This document shows, piece by piece, positions 1 to 7,898 of a stretch of 64,000 nt of DNA; position 1 is the first letter of the stretch, and each line of letters starts with the position of its first letter. The DNA comes from Murimonas intestini (GTDB lineage: Bacteria; Bacillota; Clostridia; Lachnospirales; Lachnospiraceae), in NCBI GenBank assembly GCA_003148945.1, contig QGGY01000006.1, positions 62,001 through 126,000 of the forward strand, read 5' to 3'. The notes under the pieces are model-generated. The model was given only the letters and a program-made list of their open reading frames with translations. It did not search any database and had not been told where the DNA came from. The translations under genes were made by a program, and so were the position numbers.

Positions 1-1
1 A

Positions 2-124
2 GGTTATGAGGATGGAGGCTTTACTGTCAATGACCCCAACAGCAAGATACGCAGCAGCAAGACCTGGAGTTTTGACAGATTAAAGGACCAGATAAGCAAT
101 ATGTGGTATTATACGGAGTTATAA
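2..124 (+). CDS. C39-like cysteine peptidase, C-terminal fragment (cut by window edge)
   Basis: Only the last 40 codons are present, entering from the left edge and ending in TAA. The tail contains a DPNS motif followed closely by RSSKTW, a DxL and then an MW(Y/F) ending. I recognise this arrangement from the end of C39-family papain-like peptidase domains of secreted clostridial proteins, where the Asp-Pro follows the catalytic-domain beta strands. The catalytic Cys and His would lie off the window, so activity cannot be judged. It converges on the minus-strand lipoprotein gene and is separated from it by two strong hairpins. Confidence 0.5.
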   Translation, partial: GYEDGGFTVNDPNSKIRSSKTWSFDRLKDQISNMWYYTEL

Positions 125-156
125 AACTATCCGGCAGTTTGACAGCCGGATAGTTT
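124..156 (+). terminator. Hairpin after the C39-like gene
   Basis: A perfect 12-bp inverted repeat (124-135 with 145-156, 9-nt loop) starts in the stop codon of the peptidase fragment. It ends in TTT on the plus strand and in AAA/TTT symmetry on the other, so it can act for either direction. Confidence 0.6.
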
Positions 157-157
157 C

Positions 158-192
158 AAGAAAAGAGCGCTCCCTTGGAACGCTCTTTTCTT
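158..192. terminator. Second, bidirectional hairpin between convergent genes
   Basis: A perfect 12-bp stem (158-169 with 181-192, 11-nt loop) begins with AAGAAAA and ends with TTTTCTT, giving a U-rich tail on both strands. It lies 23 bp beyond the stop of the minus-strand binding-protein gene and therefore probably ends both convergent transcripts. Confidence 0.75.
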
Positions 193-215
193 ATCGTTTA
201 TAATCTTATATATTC

Positions 216-1586
216 CTATTGTTTATATTCTTGCATTCTATCCATTATATTCTGTGCACACTGCTCCGGTGTATCACCCATAGCCAGGCTTTGGAGAGAA
301 CTTCTCACTGTATCCATCATATGAGATTCCGGGTCATAATTCTGTACATCTGTGCGCATATCTGTAATTTCACTTTGGATAGCAATCGCCTCATCCAGAA
401 GAGGATTTTCTGTCTTAGAAGTTCTTTCAAACTTCACCGGCTGGATGGTCTGGGCCACCTGATCCAGTTCCTGATAATATGATGGATCCGTCAGCCATTT
501 CAAAAATTCAATTGACGCCTGGATCTCTTCATCTGATTTATTCAGCTTACTTACATAGAACATGTCTGAGGAACCGCCCTGTGCATAGTTTTTGCATGAT
601 TCATCACCATAGGGAAAAGGCACCACACCTACTTTATCATAAAACTCTGTTCCAAACAGGTTATTGGCTATATACCATGTTCCATCATAATGCATGGCTG
701 CTTTCCCTTGCTCAAATACAGCGTTCTCAGTGGTCGAATCTGTAGCGAGCAGATCTTTTCCCAGATAGCCTTTCGCTACCATGTCTGCAATGACCTGATA
801 TGTACTTTTCATCTCATCACTGTCATAAGACAGCTCCCGGCTGGCCAGTTTTTCTACCGCTTCAATGCCATATGTTTTGATAATAAGATTATTATTAAAG
901 TGTCCGAAACGATACGCATCCTTTTCTCCCACCTGGAAGGGCTGGATACCCTTTTCCAGAAGCTTCTCACAAACATCCATCATCTCTTCAACACTTTTGG
1001 GCGGCTCAAGCCCGGCTTCATTAAATATTTCTTTATTATAGTAAAGCGCTACAAAGTAACACTTAAAAGGTACAGCATAGATTCCATCGTATCCTTCGTA
1101 CTGCGTTTCTCTCCACATTGATTCGTAAAATTGATTGTACCACTCCTTATTATTCTCCTCCAGATATGGCCGCAGATCCACCAGTGCATCGGCTTCCATA
1201 TAGTCCAGACATCTGCTTCCTCCATACTCCAGAAATACATTAGGAACGTCACCATTGGCAAAACTTGTTCTAATCTTGTCAAAATAGTCCGCCTCCGTAG
1301 AAATATTATCCATCTCGATTTTGATCCCATTATCCAAATCGCTGAATTCCTGCACCTTTTTCCTGTAAAAATTCTCATCTGGATTATCATTAGAATACCG
1401 TGATGCAACCTTTAATACAATTTCCTTTTTTGCACTTGCTTCCTTTTTTTCAGTGACGTTTTCAGATACATTCTTCTCCTGAGGTGTTTCCGGTTCACTT
1501 CCTGACCCACCGCAGCCCGCCAGGCTGACCGCTGCCACCATTGCCGCACATCCTGCAGCTAAGACTCTCCGTTTCATATGTTTCAT
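216..1586 (-). CDS. ABC sugar-importer substrate-binding lipoprotein (orphan)
   Basis: Family 1 extracellular solute-binding protein of about 456 residues, the external receptor for a carbohydrate ABC importer. The N-terminus has Lys/Arg, a hydrophobic stretch and the lipobox LAGC, so it should be lipid-anchored. I place the start at the ATG giving MKHMKRR (1586) or MKRR (1577), after a GAAGGAGG ribosome-binding site, rather than at the earlier ATG at 1619. No permease or ATPase gene is adjacent, which is unusual: it must work with permeases encoded elsewhere or act as a sensor. It is divergent from an AraC regulator, which probably controls it. Ligand unknown. Confidence 0.88.
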   Translation of the reverse strand: MKHMKRRVLAAGCAAMVAAVSLAGCGGSGSEPETPQEKNVSENVTEKKEASAKKEIVLKVASRYSNDNPDENFYRKKVQEFSDLDNGIKIEMDNISTEADYFDKIRTSFANGDVPNVFLEYGGSRCLDYMEADALVDLRPYLEENNKEWYNQFYESMWRETQYEGYDGIYAVPFKCYFVALYYNKEIFNEAGLEPPKSVEEMMDVCEKLLEKGIQPFQVGEKDAYRFGHFNNNLIIKTYGIEAVEKLASRELSYDSDEMKSTYQVIADMVAKGYLGKDLLATDSTTENAVFEQGKAAMHYDGTWYIANNLFGTEFYDKVGVVPFPYGDESCKNYAQGGSSDMFYVSKLNKSDEEIQASIEFLKWLTDPSYYQELDQVAQTIQPVKFERTSKTENPLLDEAIAIQSEITDMRTDVQNYDPESHMMDTVRSSLQSLAMGDTPEQCAQNIMDRMQEYKQ

Positions 1587-1637
1587 TTCCTCCTTCTTTA
1601 CAGGTCTATAAATGCCCATAACCTCCGCTGTGAAATC

Positions 1638-1666
1638 ATTATAGCATATGGATTTTGCTGATAATA
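1638..1666 (-). promoter_or_regulatory. Putative promoter of the orphan binding protein
   Basis: Minus-strand TATAAT at 1638-1643, with a poor -35 (TATTAT) 17 nt upstream at 1661-1666. A perfect -10 with a weak -35 fits a promoter that needs an activator, for which the divergent AraC protein is the obvious candidate. Confidence 0.45.
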
Positions 1667-1710
1667 TTTACATATCTACATTATTTTTTGTATATTTCGA
1701 CACACGATGA

Positions 1711-1739
1711 TTGATTTCTCCTTTTATATATGCTACATT
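1711..1739 (+). promoter_or_regulatory. Putative promoter of the AraC regulator
   Basis: TTGATT (1711-1716), 17 nt, TACATT (1734-1739), about 40 bp before the start codon. It is back to back with the promoter of the binding-protein gene, so both lie in one shared control region of about 190 bp. Confidence 0.4.
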
Positions 1740-1780
1740 ATTTCAAAAAGAAAACTTTTTATTTCCGGAGGTGTACACGG

Positions 1781-2638
1781 ATGTCTGATAAATATAAATT
1801 TCAGGATCTCCTGGGCTATCCTTACTCGCAGCATCTTCCTGCCCATTCAAAGATCAATCCTTTCCTGATCTGCTCTTCACGTATGGGCTGCGATCTCTGC
1901 TCAGGAGATTTTGAAATTGTCCGTGAAAAAGACTACCCCTATTTCACTCTTCATATTCTTTTTGAGGGCTGCAGTTTTTTCCATATTGACGGTCACGATT
2001 ACCTCCTGAAAAAAGGAGACGCATTTTTAATTGCAGCAGGTGAGGAACACTGCTACCGTAATGTACAAAATTCCAGTCTGGGACTTATGTGGATCGAACT
2101 GTCCGGCAATGGATGCCGGGAACTGCTAAACAGCCTCCGTCTGAATAATATAAGGACAATAGATGGACTTTATACTCAGAAAATCACAGCACAGCTCCTG
2201 AAAATACTCAGCTATGTAAAATATAACTCCAATCCTGATCCCTATGAACTCTCATCCATGCAGTATGCCCTCATCATGTATCTCCTGAAGACGGCCTCGG
2301 AGCTCCCAAGCAAAGATATCTCTCCCGTCATTACAGCTGCCATGGATTTTATCCAGCAGAATTTCACCCAAAATATCCAGGTCAGCGGCCTTGCCAAAGC
2401 CCTTCACGTAAGCAATACATATCTGACGGCCTCATTCCGCAGATATCTGGGCACTTCCCCTTACCAGTATATCTCTATGAAGCGTCTTGAATATGCCTGC
2501 TTTCTTCTGGAAACCACAGAACTTTCCTGCCAGATCATTGCGGAGAAAGCCGGGTTTTATGATTCTGCCCACTTTCACCGCTGTTTTACAAAGGCCTTCC
2601 GCATATCTCCCTCCAGATATCAAAAAGGAGACAGATGA
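1781..2638 (+). CDS. AraC-family transcriptional regulator with cupin sensor domain
   Basis: A 285-residue protein. The first ~150 residues look like the AraC-type cupin (DYPYFTLHILFEG, HIDGHDYLLKKGDAFLIAAGEEH). The last ~100 residues carry two helix-turn-helix motifs ending in the AraC signature (ISPSRYQKG). The start is the ATG at 1781 because CGGAGG lies 9-10 nt before it; an upstream in-frame ATG has no such site. It is divergent from the sugar-binding lipoprotein gene, and AraC regulators of this kind normally activate such neighbours when sugar binds the cupin. The effector cannot be told from sequence. Confidence 0.9.
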   Translation: MSDKYKFQDLLGYPYSQHLPAHSKINPFLICSSRMGCDLCSGDFEIVREKDYPYFTLHILFEGCSFFHIDGHDYLLKKGDAFLIAAGEEHCYRNVQNSSLGLMWIELSGNGCRELLNSLRLNNIRTIDGLYTQKITAQLLKILSYVKYNSNPDPYELSSMQYALIMYLLKTASELPSKDISPVITAAMDFIQQNFTQNIQVSGLAKALHVSNTYLTASFRRYLGTSPYQYISMKRLEYACFLLETTELSCQIIAEKAGFYDSAHFHRCFTKAFRISPSRYQKGDR

Positions 2639-2663
2639 ATTTTTCTGCCCCCTTTTTGATATC
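2616..2663. terminator. Hairpin between convergent AraC and UroD-like genes
   Basis: A perfect 13-bp inverted repeat, 2616-2628 with 2651-2663, overlaps the last codons of the AraC gene. The stem itself contains AAAAAGG/CCTTTTT, so a U-rich strand is formed in both directions. The U-tract lies inside the stem rather than after it, so termination efficiency is uncertain. Confidence 0.4.
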
Positions 2664-2689
2664 ATGCTGTTTCAAGTCCCGTATCCGGT

Positions 2690-3742
2690 TTATTTCCTTC
2701 TGTCAACATCATATAATGCTTCTATATTTTCTATAGGCACGTCTCCCTCAAATGCCTGGCTGGACATCAGAATATAGCCGCCGTCGCGGTGAAGTGTCCT
2801 TATAAAGCGTTCTGTCTCTGCCCGTACCTCGTCAGCTGTTCCGTGAGGCAGAAGATCCTGAGTGTCAATACCGCCATGAAAAGTAATCCGGCCTCCGAAT
2901 TCTTTCTGCAGGCTCTCTGGTTCCAGGCCGCGTACCTTCTGTACCGGCTCCAGAACATCCACTCCGCACTGAATGAAATAAGGGATCAGCGGGCGGACGG
3001 CTCCGCAGGAATGCTGCTGGTAAAAGGCTCCATACTGATGAACCAGGTCTGTCAGCTTTTTCGTGCTCTCCATAAAAAACTGCTTCCACATATCCACACC
3101 AAACAGCAGGGAAATTTGAGTTCCATAGTCATCATGAGGCCGGATAATATCAATTCTTCCCTGCCCCGCTTCAAGTATCCGGCGGTAGTATTCCAGTTCA
3201 AACTCCACCATCCGCTCAAGCAGCCTCCCTGCTGTTTCAGGTTCCTCTATCATCAGCATAAAGAACTCATCCATCTGAATAAGATATGTAACAATCTGAA
3301 ACGGACCTTCATGTCCTGTAATAATGGCTTTATCCGGGTATTGTTCACACTGCTCTCTGACAGAATCATAATCAAACCAGTCGGGATCAGGATAGCGAAG
3401 GGCCTCCACGTCTTCAACTTTTTCCACTCCATGAAAAGGAAAATACGAGGTTGTTGCATAAGTGTCCACATTCGTTGTATGATATGTTTCTTCAAAGCCC
3501 CAGTAACTCTCTTTCACCAGCTCGCCCTTTTCGTTTGTATATTCCTTTAATTTAGGACCAATATATCTGGGTGTCACCGGAGCCACATCCACCCCGTATC
3601 TGTCCAGAAGCTGGCTGTACCTGGTAAAACCATAATGCTTCATTAATTTTTCCGTTACGCTCCCCACTGCTTCAAAAGCAGCCGGAACCTGGTCCGGCCT
3701 GCTGTGGGTGATTGCTGCCCGGACACGTTCTCTAGATGTCAT
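2690..3742 (-). CDS. Uroporphyrinogen-decarboxylase-family protein (MtaA/CmuA-like)
   Basis: A 350-residue protein with the UroD TIM-barrel pattern: N-terminal MTSRERVRAAI, a central region around GHEGPFQIVTYLI, and the C-terminal HSCGAV...VDVLEPVQ...F(H)GGID segment. The His/Cys in HSCGAV matches the zinc ligand area of corrinoid methyltransferases MtaA/MtbA rather than heme-pathway UroD. In Clostridia such proteins often sit singly beside sugar genes and their reaction is unknown. The start follows a GGGAGG site 6 nt upstream. It converges on the AraC gene. I would not assign it to heme synthesis. Confidence 0.8.
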   Translation of the reverse strand: MTSRERVRAAITHSRPDQVPAAFEAVGSVTEKLMKHYGFTRYSQLLDRYGVDVAPVTPRYIGPKLKEYTNEKGELVKESYWGFEETYHTTNVDTYATTSYFPFHGVEKVEDVEALRYPDPDWFDYDSVREQCEQYPDKAIITGHEGPFQIVTYLIQMDEFFMLMIEEPETAGRLLERMVEFELEYYRRILEAGQGRIDIIRPHDDYGTQISLLFGVDMWKQFFMESTKKLTDLVHQYGAFYQQHSCGAVRPLIPYFIQCGVDVLEPVQKVRGLEPESLQKEFGGRITFHGGIDTQDLLPHGTADEVRAETERFIRTLHRDGGYILMSSQAFEGDVPIENIEALYDVDRRK

Positions 3743-3899
3743 AGTATACCTCCCTGGCCATATTATTTAGGTGAATCAACTGACCATATTATTTACCTGT
3801 ATTATACGACCAGTGAAGGTAAATGATAATTGACAGAATAACACAAAAAATTGTATATTTGTATCAATCTACATAGCAGGGAGAGATATGCCCGTCGCA

Positions 3900-4019
3900 T
3901 TACTCTTCTCCAAGGAGCTGAATTGTCCGGCTGTCACGTTCTCCATGGAAAAATTTATCCAGCACCTTCTGAAAGACCTCCTGTTCCGGAGCCGCTTCAT
4001 AAAATATTTTTAAATCCAT
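3900..4019 (-). CDS. Possible 39-residue protein at the end of the RNA-repair operon
   Basis: A short open frame with an ATG (4019) 11 nt after GGAGG and a TAA stop. The product begins MDLKIFYEAAPEQEVFQKV and ends TIQLLGEE; it is acidic at the tail and probably helical. It starts 48 bp after the stop of the Sel1-like gene and on the same strand. I do not recognise it. It could be a genuine small operon member or the 5' remnant of a longer gene; no continuation in the other frames was recognised downstream. Confidence 0.4.
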   Translation of the reverse strand: MDLKIFYEAAPEQEVFQKVLDKFFHGERDSRTIQLLGEE

Positions 4020-4067
4020 GCTTTCACCTTCCTCCATTTAACCCTATAGCAGCGCATATGTATTATG

Positions 4068-4919
4068 TCATGCTTCTGGGCATATACTTTTCTTATACTT
4101 CCTCATCTGCGCATTATTTTCCGGAACCTGCCAATAGCGCTCCCGCTCCTCTTTTATTTTTAATAGTCCCGACTGGATTTCTTCTTCATCCCTGGCCGGG
4201 ATCCGTTTAAAAAATTCATCATAGTAAATATCCGTATATTCCATTTCCCGTCCAAAGCCGTCCTCATCTGCCGGGCAGTACCATGAGACATAATAAAAAT
4301 TAAAGCATCCATTCTCTTTTATGGTACACAACCGGCAGTCTGTCTCCCCCCACGGTATCTCAACCAGCCCAAACTGGAACAGTGCATCGCTAAACCAGTA
4401 ATCTGTAAATCCCCTGTTTCCGGGAGAAAATAATTTGCGGGGCATAAAGGAATACGATCTTGTATCATAATATGCGTATCTCTTTATCATTTCCCCGGCC
4501 TTCTCATTCCCATACAATGCTGAGCGCCCAATCCAAAATGTGTATGCATCTATGGATAAACTTCCATTTGAAAGATTATTTATATATTTTTTTAGTTTCT
4601 CACAATTTATCTCATCCGGATTTTCCTCATATGCCGAAATCACAGCTTCTAAGCCAGGCTCAAATCCTGAACGAAACCACTCTGCAAGCTCCATCATAGA
4701 TTCCGTGTCCCCCATGGCACATTGTCCGGCAATTCTCACAAAGTCTTCGTTCCTTTTCTTTATTTCCGCCGGGTCAAAAAGCTGCTGGTCATGTACAGGT
4801 TTAGCCTCCTCATCTGAGCTTTCGTTCCGGTCTCTTGCCTTTTTCGTCTGCCCGGACCGGCCGGTACTTCCAAACAAAATTCTCCGGATACTGTTCATAA
4901 ATCCCTTGTTATTCTCCAT
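4068..4919 (-). CDS. Sel1/TPR-like protein of unknown function
   Basis: A 283-residue soluble protein. The N-terminus is basic, followed by an acidic linker (about residues 30-50). Residues ~60-150 contain helical repeats reminiscent of Sel1 (CAMGDTESMMELAEWFRSG; GRSALYGNEKAGEMIKRYA). The C-terminal half has clustered Cys (CRLC) and aromatic residues and ends in a basic KYKKSICPEA tail. No catalytic motif is recognised. It follows the HD-Pnk gene by about 120 bp on the same strand, after an AGGAAAGGA-like site, so it is probably cotranscribed. Sel1 repeats usually mediate protein contacts, so a scaffold role in the repair cassette is only a guess. Confidence 0.6.
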   Translation of the reverse strand: MENNKGFMNSIRRILFGSTGRSGQTKKARDRNESSDEEAKPVHDQQLFDPAEIKKRNEDFVRIAGQCAMGDTESMMELAEWFRSGFEPGLEAVISAYEENPDEINCEKLKKYINNLSNGSLSIDAYTFWIGRSALYGNEKAGEMIKRYAYYDTRSYSFMPRKLFSPGNRGFTDYWFSDALFQFGLVEIPWGETDCRLCTIKENGCFNFYYVSWYCPADEDGFGREMEYTDIYYDEFFKRIPARDEEEIQSGLLKIKEERERYWQVPENNAQMRKYKKSICPEA

Positions 4920-5042
4920 CTGCCAAGTCCTTTCCTACTTCCTTCAGTGAAATGTTCACATTGAACCGCTTCCAATTGTTCTTTTAGATATGGATACATT
5001 GCAAAATCAACCGGCAGTTTTCTGTAGTCCCCGTGAATATTC

Positions 5043-6212
5043 TCAGATGCAGTACCACTCCACCCGCTGCGCTTCAAATCGCTCTGGCAGTACCATATTC
5101 CCCATCATGCCGTCAATTATCTGCTCCGGAACTTCTTCTTTTCTTCCCTGGTTCCGTCTCATCTGTTCTTCCCAATCTGTTTCCAGAAACACAATTTTCA
5201 CAGATGCATTGTAGTCTTTAAATAAACAAAGCTGTTTTCTACGTAGTATCGGTGTCAGGCATGTAGCATTCCAGACAAACGGCATTTTCTCTCGCATATA
5301 GCTTTTTGCAAGCTCCCTTGCGGCATTTAATACCGCTCCCTGTGTCTCCGCGGGTTTAATTTTCATCTGCTTTCTAATCTCATCCAACGAAATAGAGTAA
5401 TAATTTCCATAGTGTTCCCTTATCCAGGTATCCTTCCCTGTTCCTGGCAGCCCTGCCATCATAATCACTTCACACCAGGTGTCATCATACAGTTTCTGGC
5501 CCGGCATAATATTTCTCCCTTCCAGATATGCATATTCTGAAAATGCTGTTGGAAATTTTAATGGAGCCTTCAGGCATCCCGACTCTTCTGCCTGGGCAAT
5601 ACATAACTCAATCATTTCCAATGATGCTTCCTCCGTATCCGATATGCGCCCGCACATATCCGCCTTTTCCAAAAGACAGAGCAATTCCACAGAAAAGTCA
5701 GGCATCAGCTCCCCATTGGATGCAATTTGAATAATCCGGTGTTCCGGGTTCTTCTGTTCCAGAATATGCGGTGGTACTGAATGATATCGTATAAGGGTAC
5801 ACACGGTCTCACGAAATTCCTGCAGTTCTCTCTTCCCGCAGAACCCATACTCTCTCCAAAGAATTTTTCTCGCCATCCGGGCACCCACAGCAGTATGGTT
5901 GGGGGATTTCCATGTGCCATCCTCTATTCGGGTACATGGAATCTTTCCTATATCATGCAAAAGTGCCGCAAGGAATACTTCTTCCTGTTTTCTTCTTCCC
6001 AATTTCCTGTATTCTTCAAAGGAGAGCAGACATTCGCATACCATGCGCGTATGTGTCCATACATCGCCTTCTCTGTGCCATAACGGATTCTGCATGGTCA
6101 TTTTCATCTTTTGTACTATAAGCGGCAATGCAGAATCTTCAATCTGCTTCCAGTCAATCTGCCATTCCGGCGCCGAAGGAACCAGGCAGAGCAGTTCTTT
6201 CCATTTTTCCAT
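5043..6212 (-). CDS. HD-Pnk: 2',3'-phosphoesterase HD domain fused to 5'-OH polynucleotide kinase
   Basis: A 389-residue two-domain end-healing enzyme. The N-terminal HD phosphohydrolase (residues ~45-190) shows the H, HD, D pattern (WTHTRM, LAALLHDIGKIP, EKAD). The C-terminal P-loop kinase (~245-385) has GLPGTGKDT, the catalytic Asp in ISLDEIRKQM and an Arg-rich lid (QMRRNQGRK). This order matches the Runella slithyformis HD-Pnk family, in which HD removes 2',3'-cyclic or 3'-phosphate and the kinase phosphorylates 5'-OH ends. I start at ATG 6212 because GAGG lies 9 nt before it; the longer frame would use TTG. It begins 4 nt after the ligase stop, so the two are translationally linked. Family literature reports operon linkage with a polynucleotide ligase, as here. 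Confidence 0.88.
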   Translation of the reverse strand: MEKWKELLCLVPSAPEWQIDWKQIEDSALPLIVQKMKMTMQNPLWHREGDVWTHTRMVCECLLSFEEYRKLGRRKQEEVFLAALLHDIGKIPCTRIEDGTWKSPNHTAVGARMARKILWREYGFCGKRELQEFRETVCTLIRYHSVPPHILEQKNPEHRIIQIASNGELMPDFSVELLCLLEKADMCGRISDTEEASLEMIELCIAQAEESGCLKAPLKFPTAFSEYAYLEGRNIMPGQKLYDDTWCEVIMMAGLPGTGKDTWIREHYGNYYSISLDEIRKQMKIKPAETQGAVLNAARELAKSYMREKMPFVWNATCLTPILRRKQLCLFKDYNASVKIVFLETDWEEQMRRNQGRKEEVPEQIIDGMMGNMVLPERFEAQRVEWYCI

Positions 6213-6216
6213 AGCT

Positions 6217-7017
6217 TCATTCCTCAAATAGTTTTTCCACAGGCACTGCCAGCTGATTAGGCACTATTGGCCTGTCGAGCCAGTGGGTCTCCGATACGTC
6301 CACACACTGTAAAAACGATGCTCTTACATATTTCATCCTTGACACCACCTGTCCGCCTTCTTCTTCCTTAATATACAATCCTTCCATGGCATCGGATGCA
6401 TCCGTCTCCCTGCACTGCCGCTGCACATCCAGCCCCATTTCTGCGGATACCTTCTGCAGACACTGAATATGTTTCTCGCTAATATAGGAAGACCGGCCTA
6501 ATAAAGCCAATAGTTTCTCCTGTTCTGTAAATATGCCTTCTGCCAAAACCGGCACAGATACCACCGACATCTGTTCTGTCATCTTTTTTCTGGACGGCGT
6601 ATCCAGAAAAATTCCATAGACACGGTCAAAAATATCAAACTCCAGAAAATAATGGGGCAGGGCATCATAAAACACTGTATGCTTTGCGTACATCCACTCC
6701 CCATACATAATATATCTGCTCCCCAGCACCTGGTAAAAAGCATCCCTGTGTGTATTGGCCCACTGTTTCATTAGATTATAATGCCGTTCCCGGTATCCTC
6801 CTGTAAGATAATGTCCCCTGCTCTGCAAAAGCAGTTCCCCGTTTTTCGAAAAGGATATGGCAGAATTAGCCCCGTCACACTTTTCTTCCACCACAAGATA
6901 ACGTCCTGCAATCTCTGAAAACCGGATCTGGGATAAATCTTCATCGCCCGGCTGAAGCCGAGAGCCTTCCAAATGCGGTGTCCGCGGATATTTTCTGATA
7001 CTGAATTCCCCGCTCAT
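6217..7017 (-). CDS. ATP-dependent RNA ligase family protein
   Basis: A 266-residue nucleotidyltransferase. Motif I is EKCDGAN at residues 45-51 with Lys46 as the expected AMP acceptor. Motif III is near YGEW (105-108), IIIa at FLEFDIFD (124-131), motif IV EGLYIK (212-217) and motif V MKYVR (228-232), so all superfamily motifs are present. It would seal 5'-phosphate and 3'-OH ends in RNA (or DNA nicks). Its start has an excellent AAAGGAG site. It lies between the methyltransferase (28 bp upstream) and HD-Pnk (4 bp downstream), giving a complete healing-and-sealing set. The family tends to be called 'RNA ligase' but substrate preference is not readable here. Confidence 0.88.
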   Translation of the reverse strand: MSGEFSIRKYPRTPHLEGSRLQPGDEDLSQIRFSEIAGRYLVVEEKCDGANSAISFSKNGELLLQSRGHYLTGGYRERHYNLMKQWANTHRDAFYQVLGSRYIMYGEWMYAKHTVFYDALPHYFLEFDIFDRVYGIFLDTPSRKKMTEQMSVVSVPVLAEGIFTEQEKLLALLGRSSYISEKHIQCLQKVSAEMGLDVQRQCRETDASDAMEGLYIKEEEGGQVVSRMKYVRASFLQCVDVSETHWLDRPIVPNQLAVPVEKLFEE

Positions 7018-7045
7018 TTTTTCACTCCTTTTTCTGGCTTCTGTT

Positions 7046-7741
7046 TTACATTACCGCAGCCATAAACAAATGTCCAGATACACCGTCAAAGTGAAGCCTG
7101 GTGCACCCTGCCGCCTCAAACATCTCTGTCAATATCTGCTTTGTGAGCAGATAGATATGCTCCGGGTTATTATCCGGCCTGGATGGCACTGTCACAACAA
7201 CATATTTCCGCGCCATCCGTACAGCCGCTTTCACAGCCTTTTCCGCATCCGGGATATGCTCCAGCACTTCCAGCATGGTTACCACATCCACAGCTTTATC
7301 TGGAAGCGGCTGCATACAAATATTTTCTTCCAGTACACGGAGCCGTGCAATACCGCCGTCGCACAGAGCCTGGAGGAACTCTGCCCGGTAGGGAAGAATG
7401 TCCACTGATGTAACCTGTACTTGAGGGAATTCTTCCAAAAATGGAAAGAGAAAAACTCCCCTTCCGCTCCCTACATCCAGCAGGCTTTGAAACTGTACGG
7501 ATTTCAGGAAACCGAGCACCCGTTTCACCCTGGGCATATCATTGTGGATACTTTTAAAAGCATACAGCTTTTCTTCTGCTTTACGGCCGGCTTCCAGAAT
7601 TTCTTCAATTTCCTTTTCTGTAAGCTCTGACAGCGCTTTGCTTAAAAGTTCTTTTTCTATAAATACCGATGTCCCCTTCTGTTCAGCCCTGCCCCGGATA
7701 TAGGCAGCGGCCAGTCTGTCATAATATCTTATATCTTCCAT
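7046..7741 (-). CDS. Class I SAM-dependent methyltransferase linked to RNA repair
   Basis: A 231-residue Rossmann methyltransferase. Helical N-terminus (1-75), SAM motif LLDVGSGRG (residues 87-95), acidic VDI after strand 2, and MLEVLEH (156-162). EVLEH supplies an E-x-x-E-H set (E158, E161, H162), and a further His (H195) sits just before LLTKQILTEMF. The same E, E, H, H spacing style is the metal site of Hen1 RNA 3'-terminal 2'-O-methyltransferases, but EVLEH is also common in ordinary UbiE-like enzymes, so this is suggestive only. It is first in the operon with RNA ligase and HD-Pnk, which favours RNA as substrate. Confidence 0.8.
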   Translation of the reverse strand: MEDIRYYDRLAAAYIRGRAEQKGTSVFIEKELLSKALSELTEKEIEEILEAGRKAEEKLYAFKSIHNDMPRVKRVLGFLKSVQFQSLLDVGSGRGVFLFPFLEEFPQVQVTSVDILPYRAEFLQALCDGGIARLRVLEENICMQPLPDKAVDVVTMLEVLEHIPDAEKAVKAAVRMARKYVVVTVPSRPDNNPEHIYLLTKQILTEMFEAAGCTRLHFDGVSGHLFMAAVM

Positions 7742-7801
7742 TTTCGCCTCCTCCTGCCTCTGTCTCCGCTATGAATATAGTCTATCACACTGCCCTGCTA
7801 T

Positions 7802-7830
7802 TTTGTAGCCTGAAAGGTTACATTTGTCAG
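7802..7830 (-). promoter_or_regulatory. Putative promoter of the RNA-repair operon
   Basis: CTGACA (complement of 7825-7830), 17 nt, TACAAA (7802-7807), about 60 bp before the methyltransferase start. No other convincing promoter lies between the upstream terminator and the gene. Confidence 0.4.
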
Positions 7831-7852
7831 TCCACCTGGTATAGCTGACATT

Positions 7853-7885
7853 ATAAAAGAGAGAGCTTATAATTTTAGCTCTCTC
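7853..7885 (-). terminator. Terminator of the zinc-ribbon gene
   Basis: A 9-bp stem (7859-7867 with 7877-7885) with a 9-nt A/T loop, followed on the minus strand by TTTT. It ends transcripts from the small zinc-ribbon gene before the repair operon promoter. Confidence 0.65.
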
Positions 7886-7898
7886 CACAAAAGGCAGT

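Noticed and set aside
4895-5077. Open frame of 60 codons between HD-Pnk and the Sel1-like gene (MYPYLKEQLEAVQ region)
   Set aside because: It overlaps the HD-Pnk end and the Sel1-like start, has no ribosome-binding site at any internal ATG, and is not recognisable. Possible remnant, not listed as a gene.
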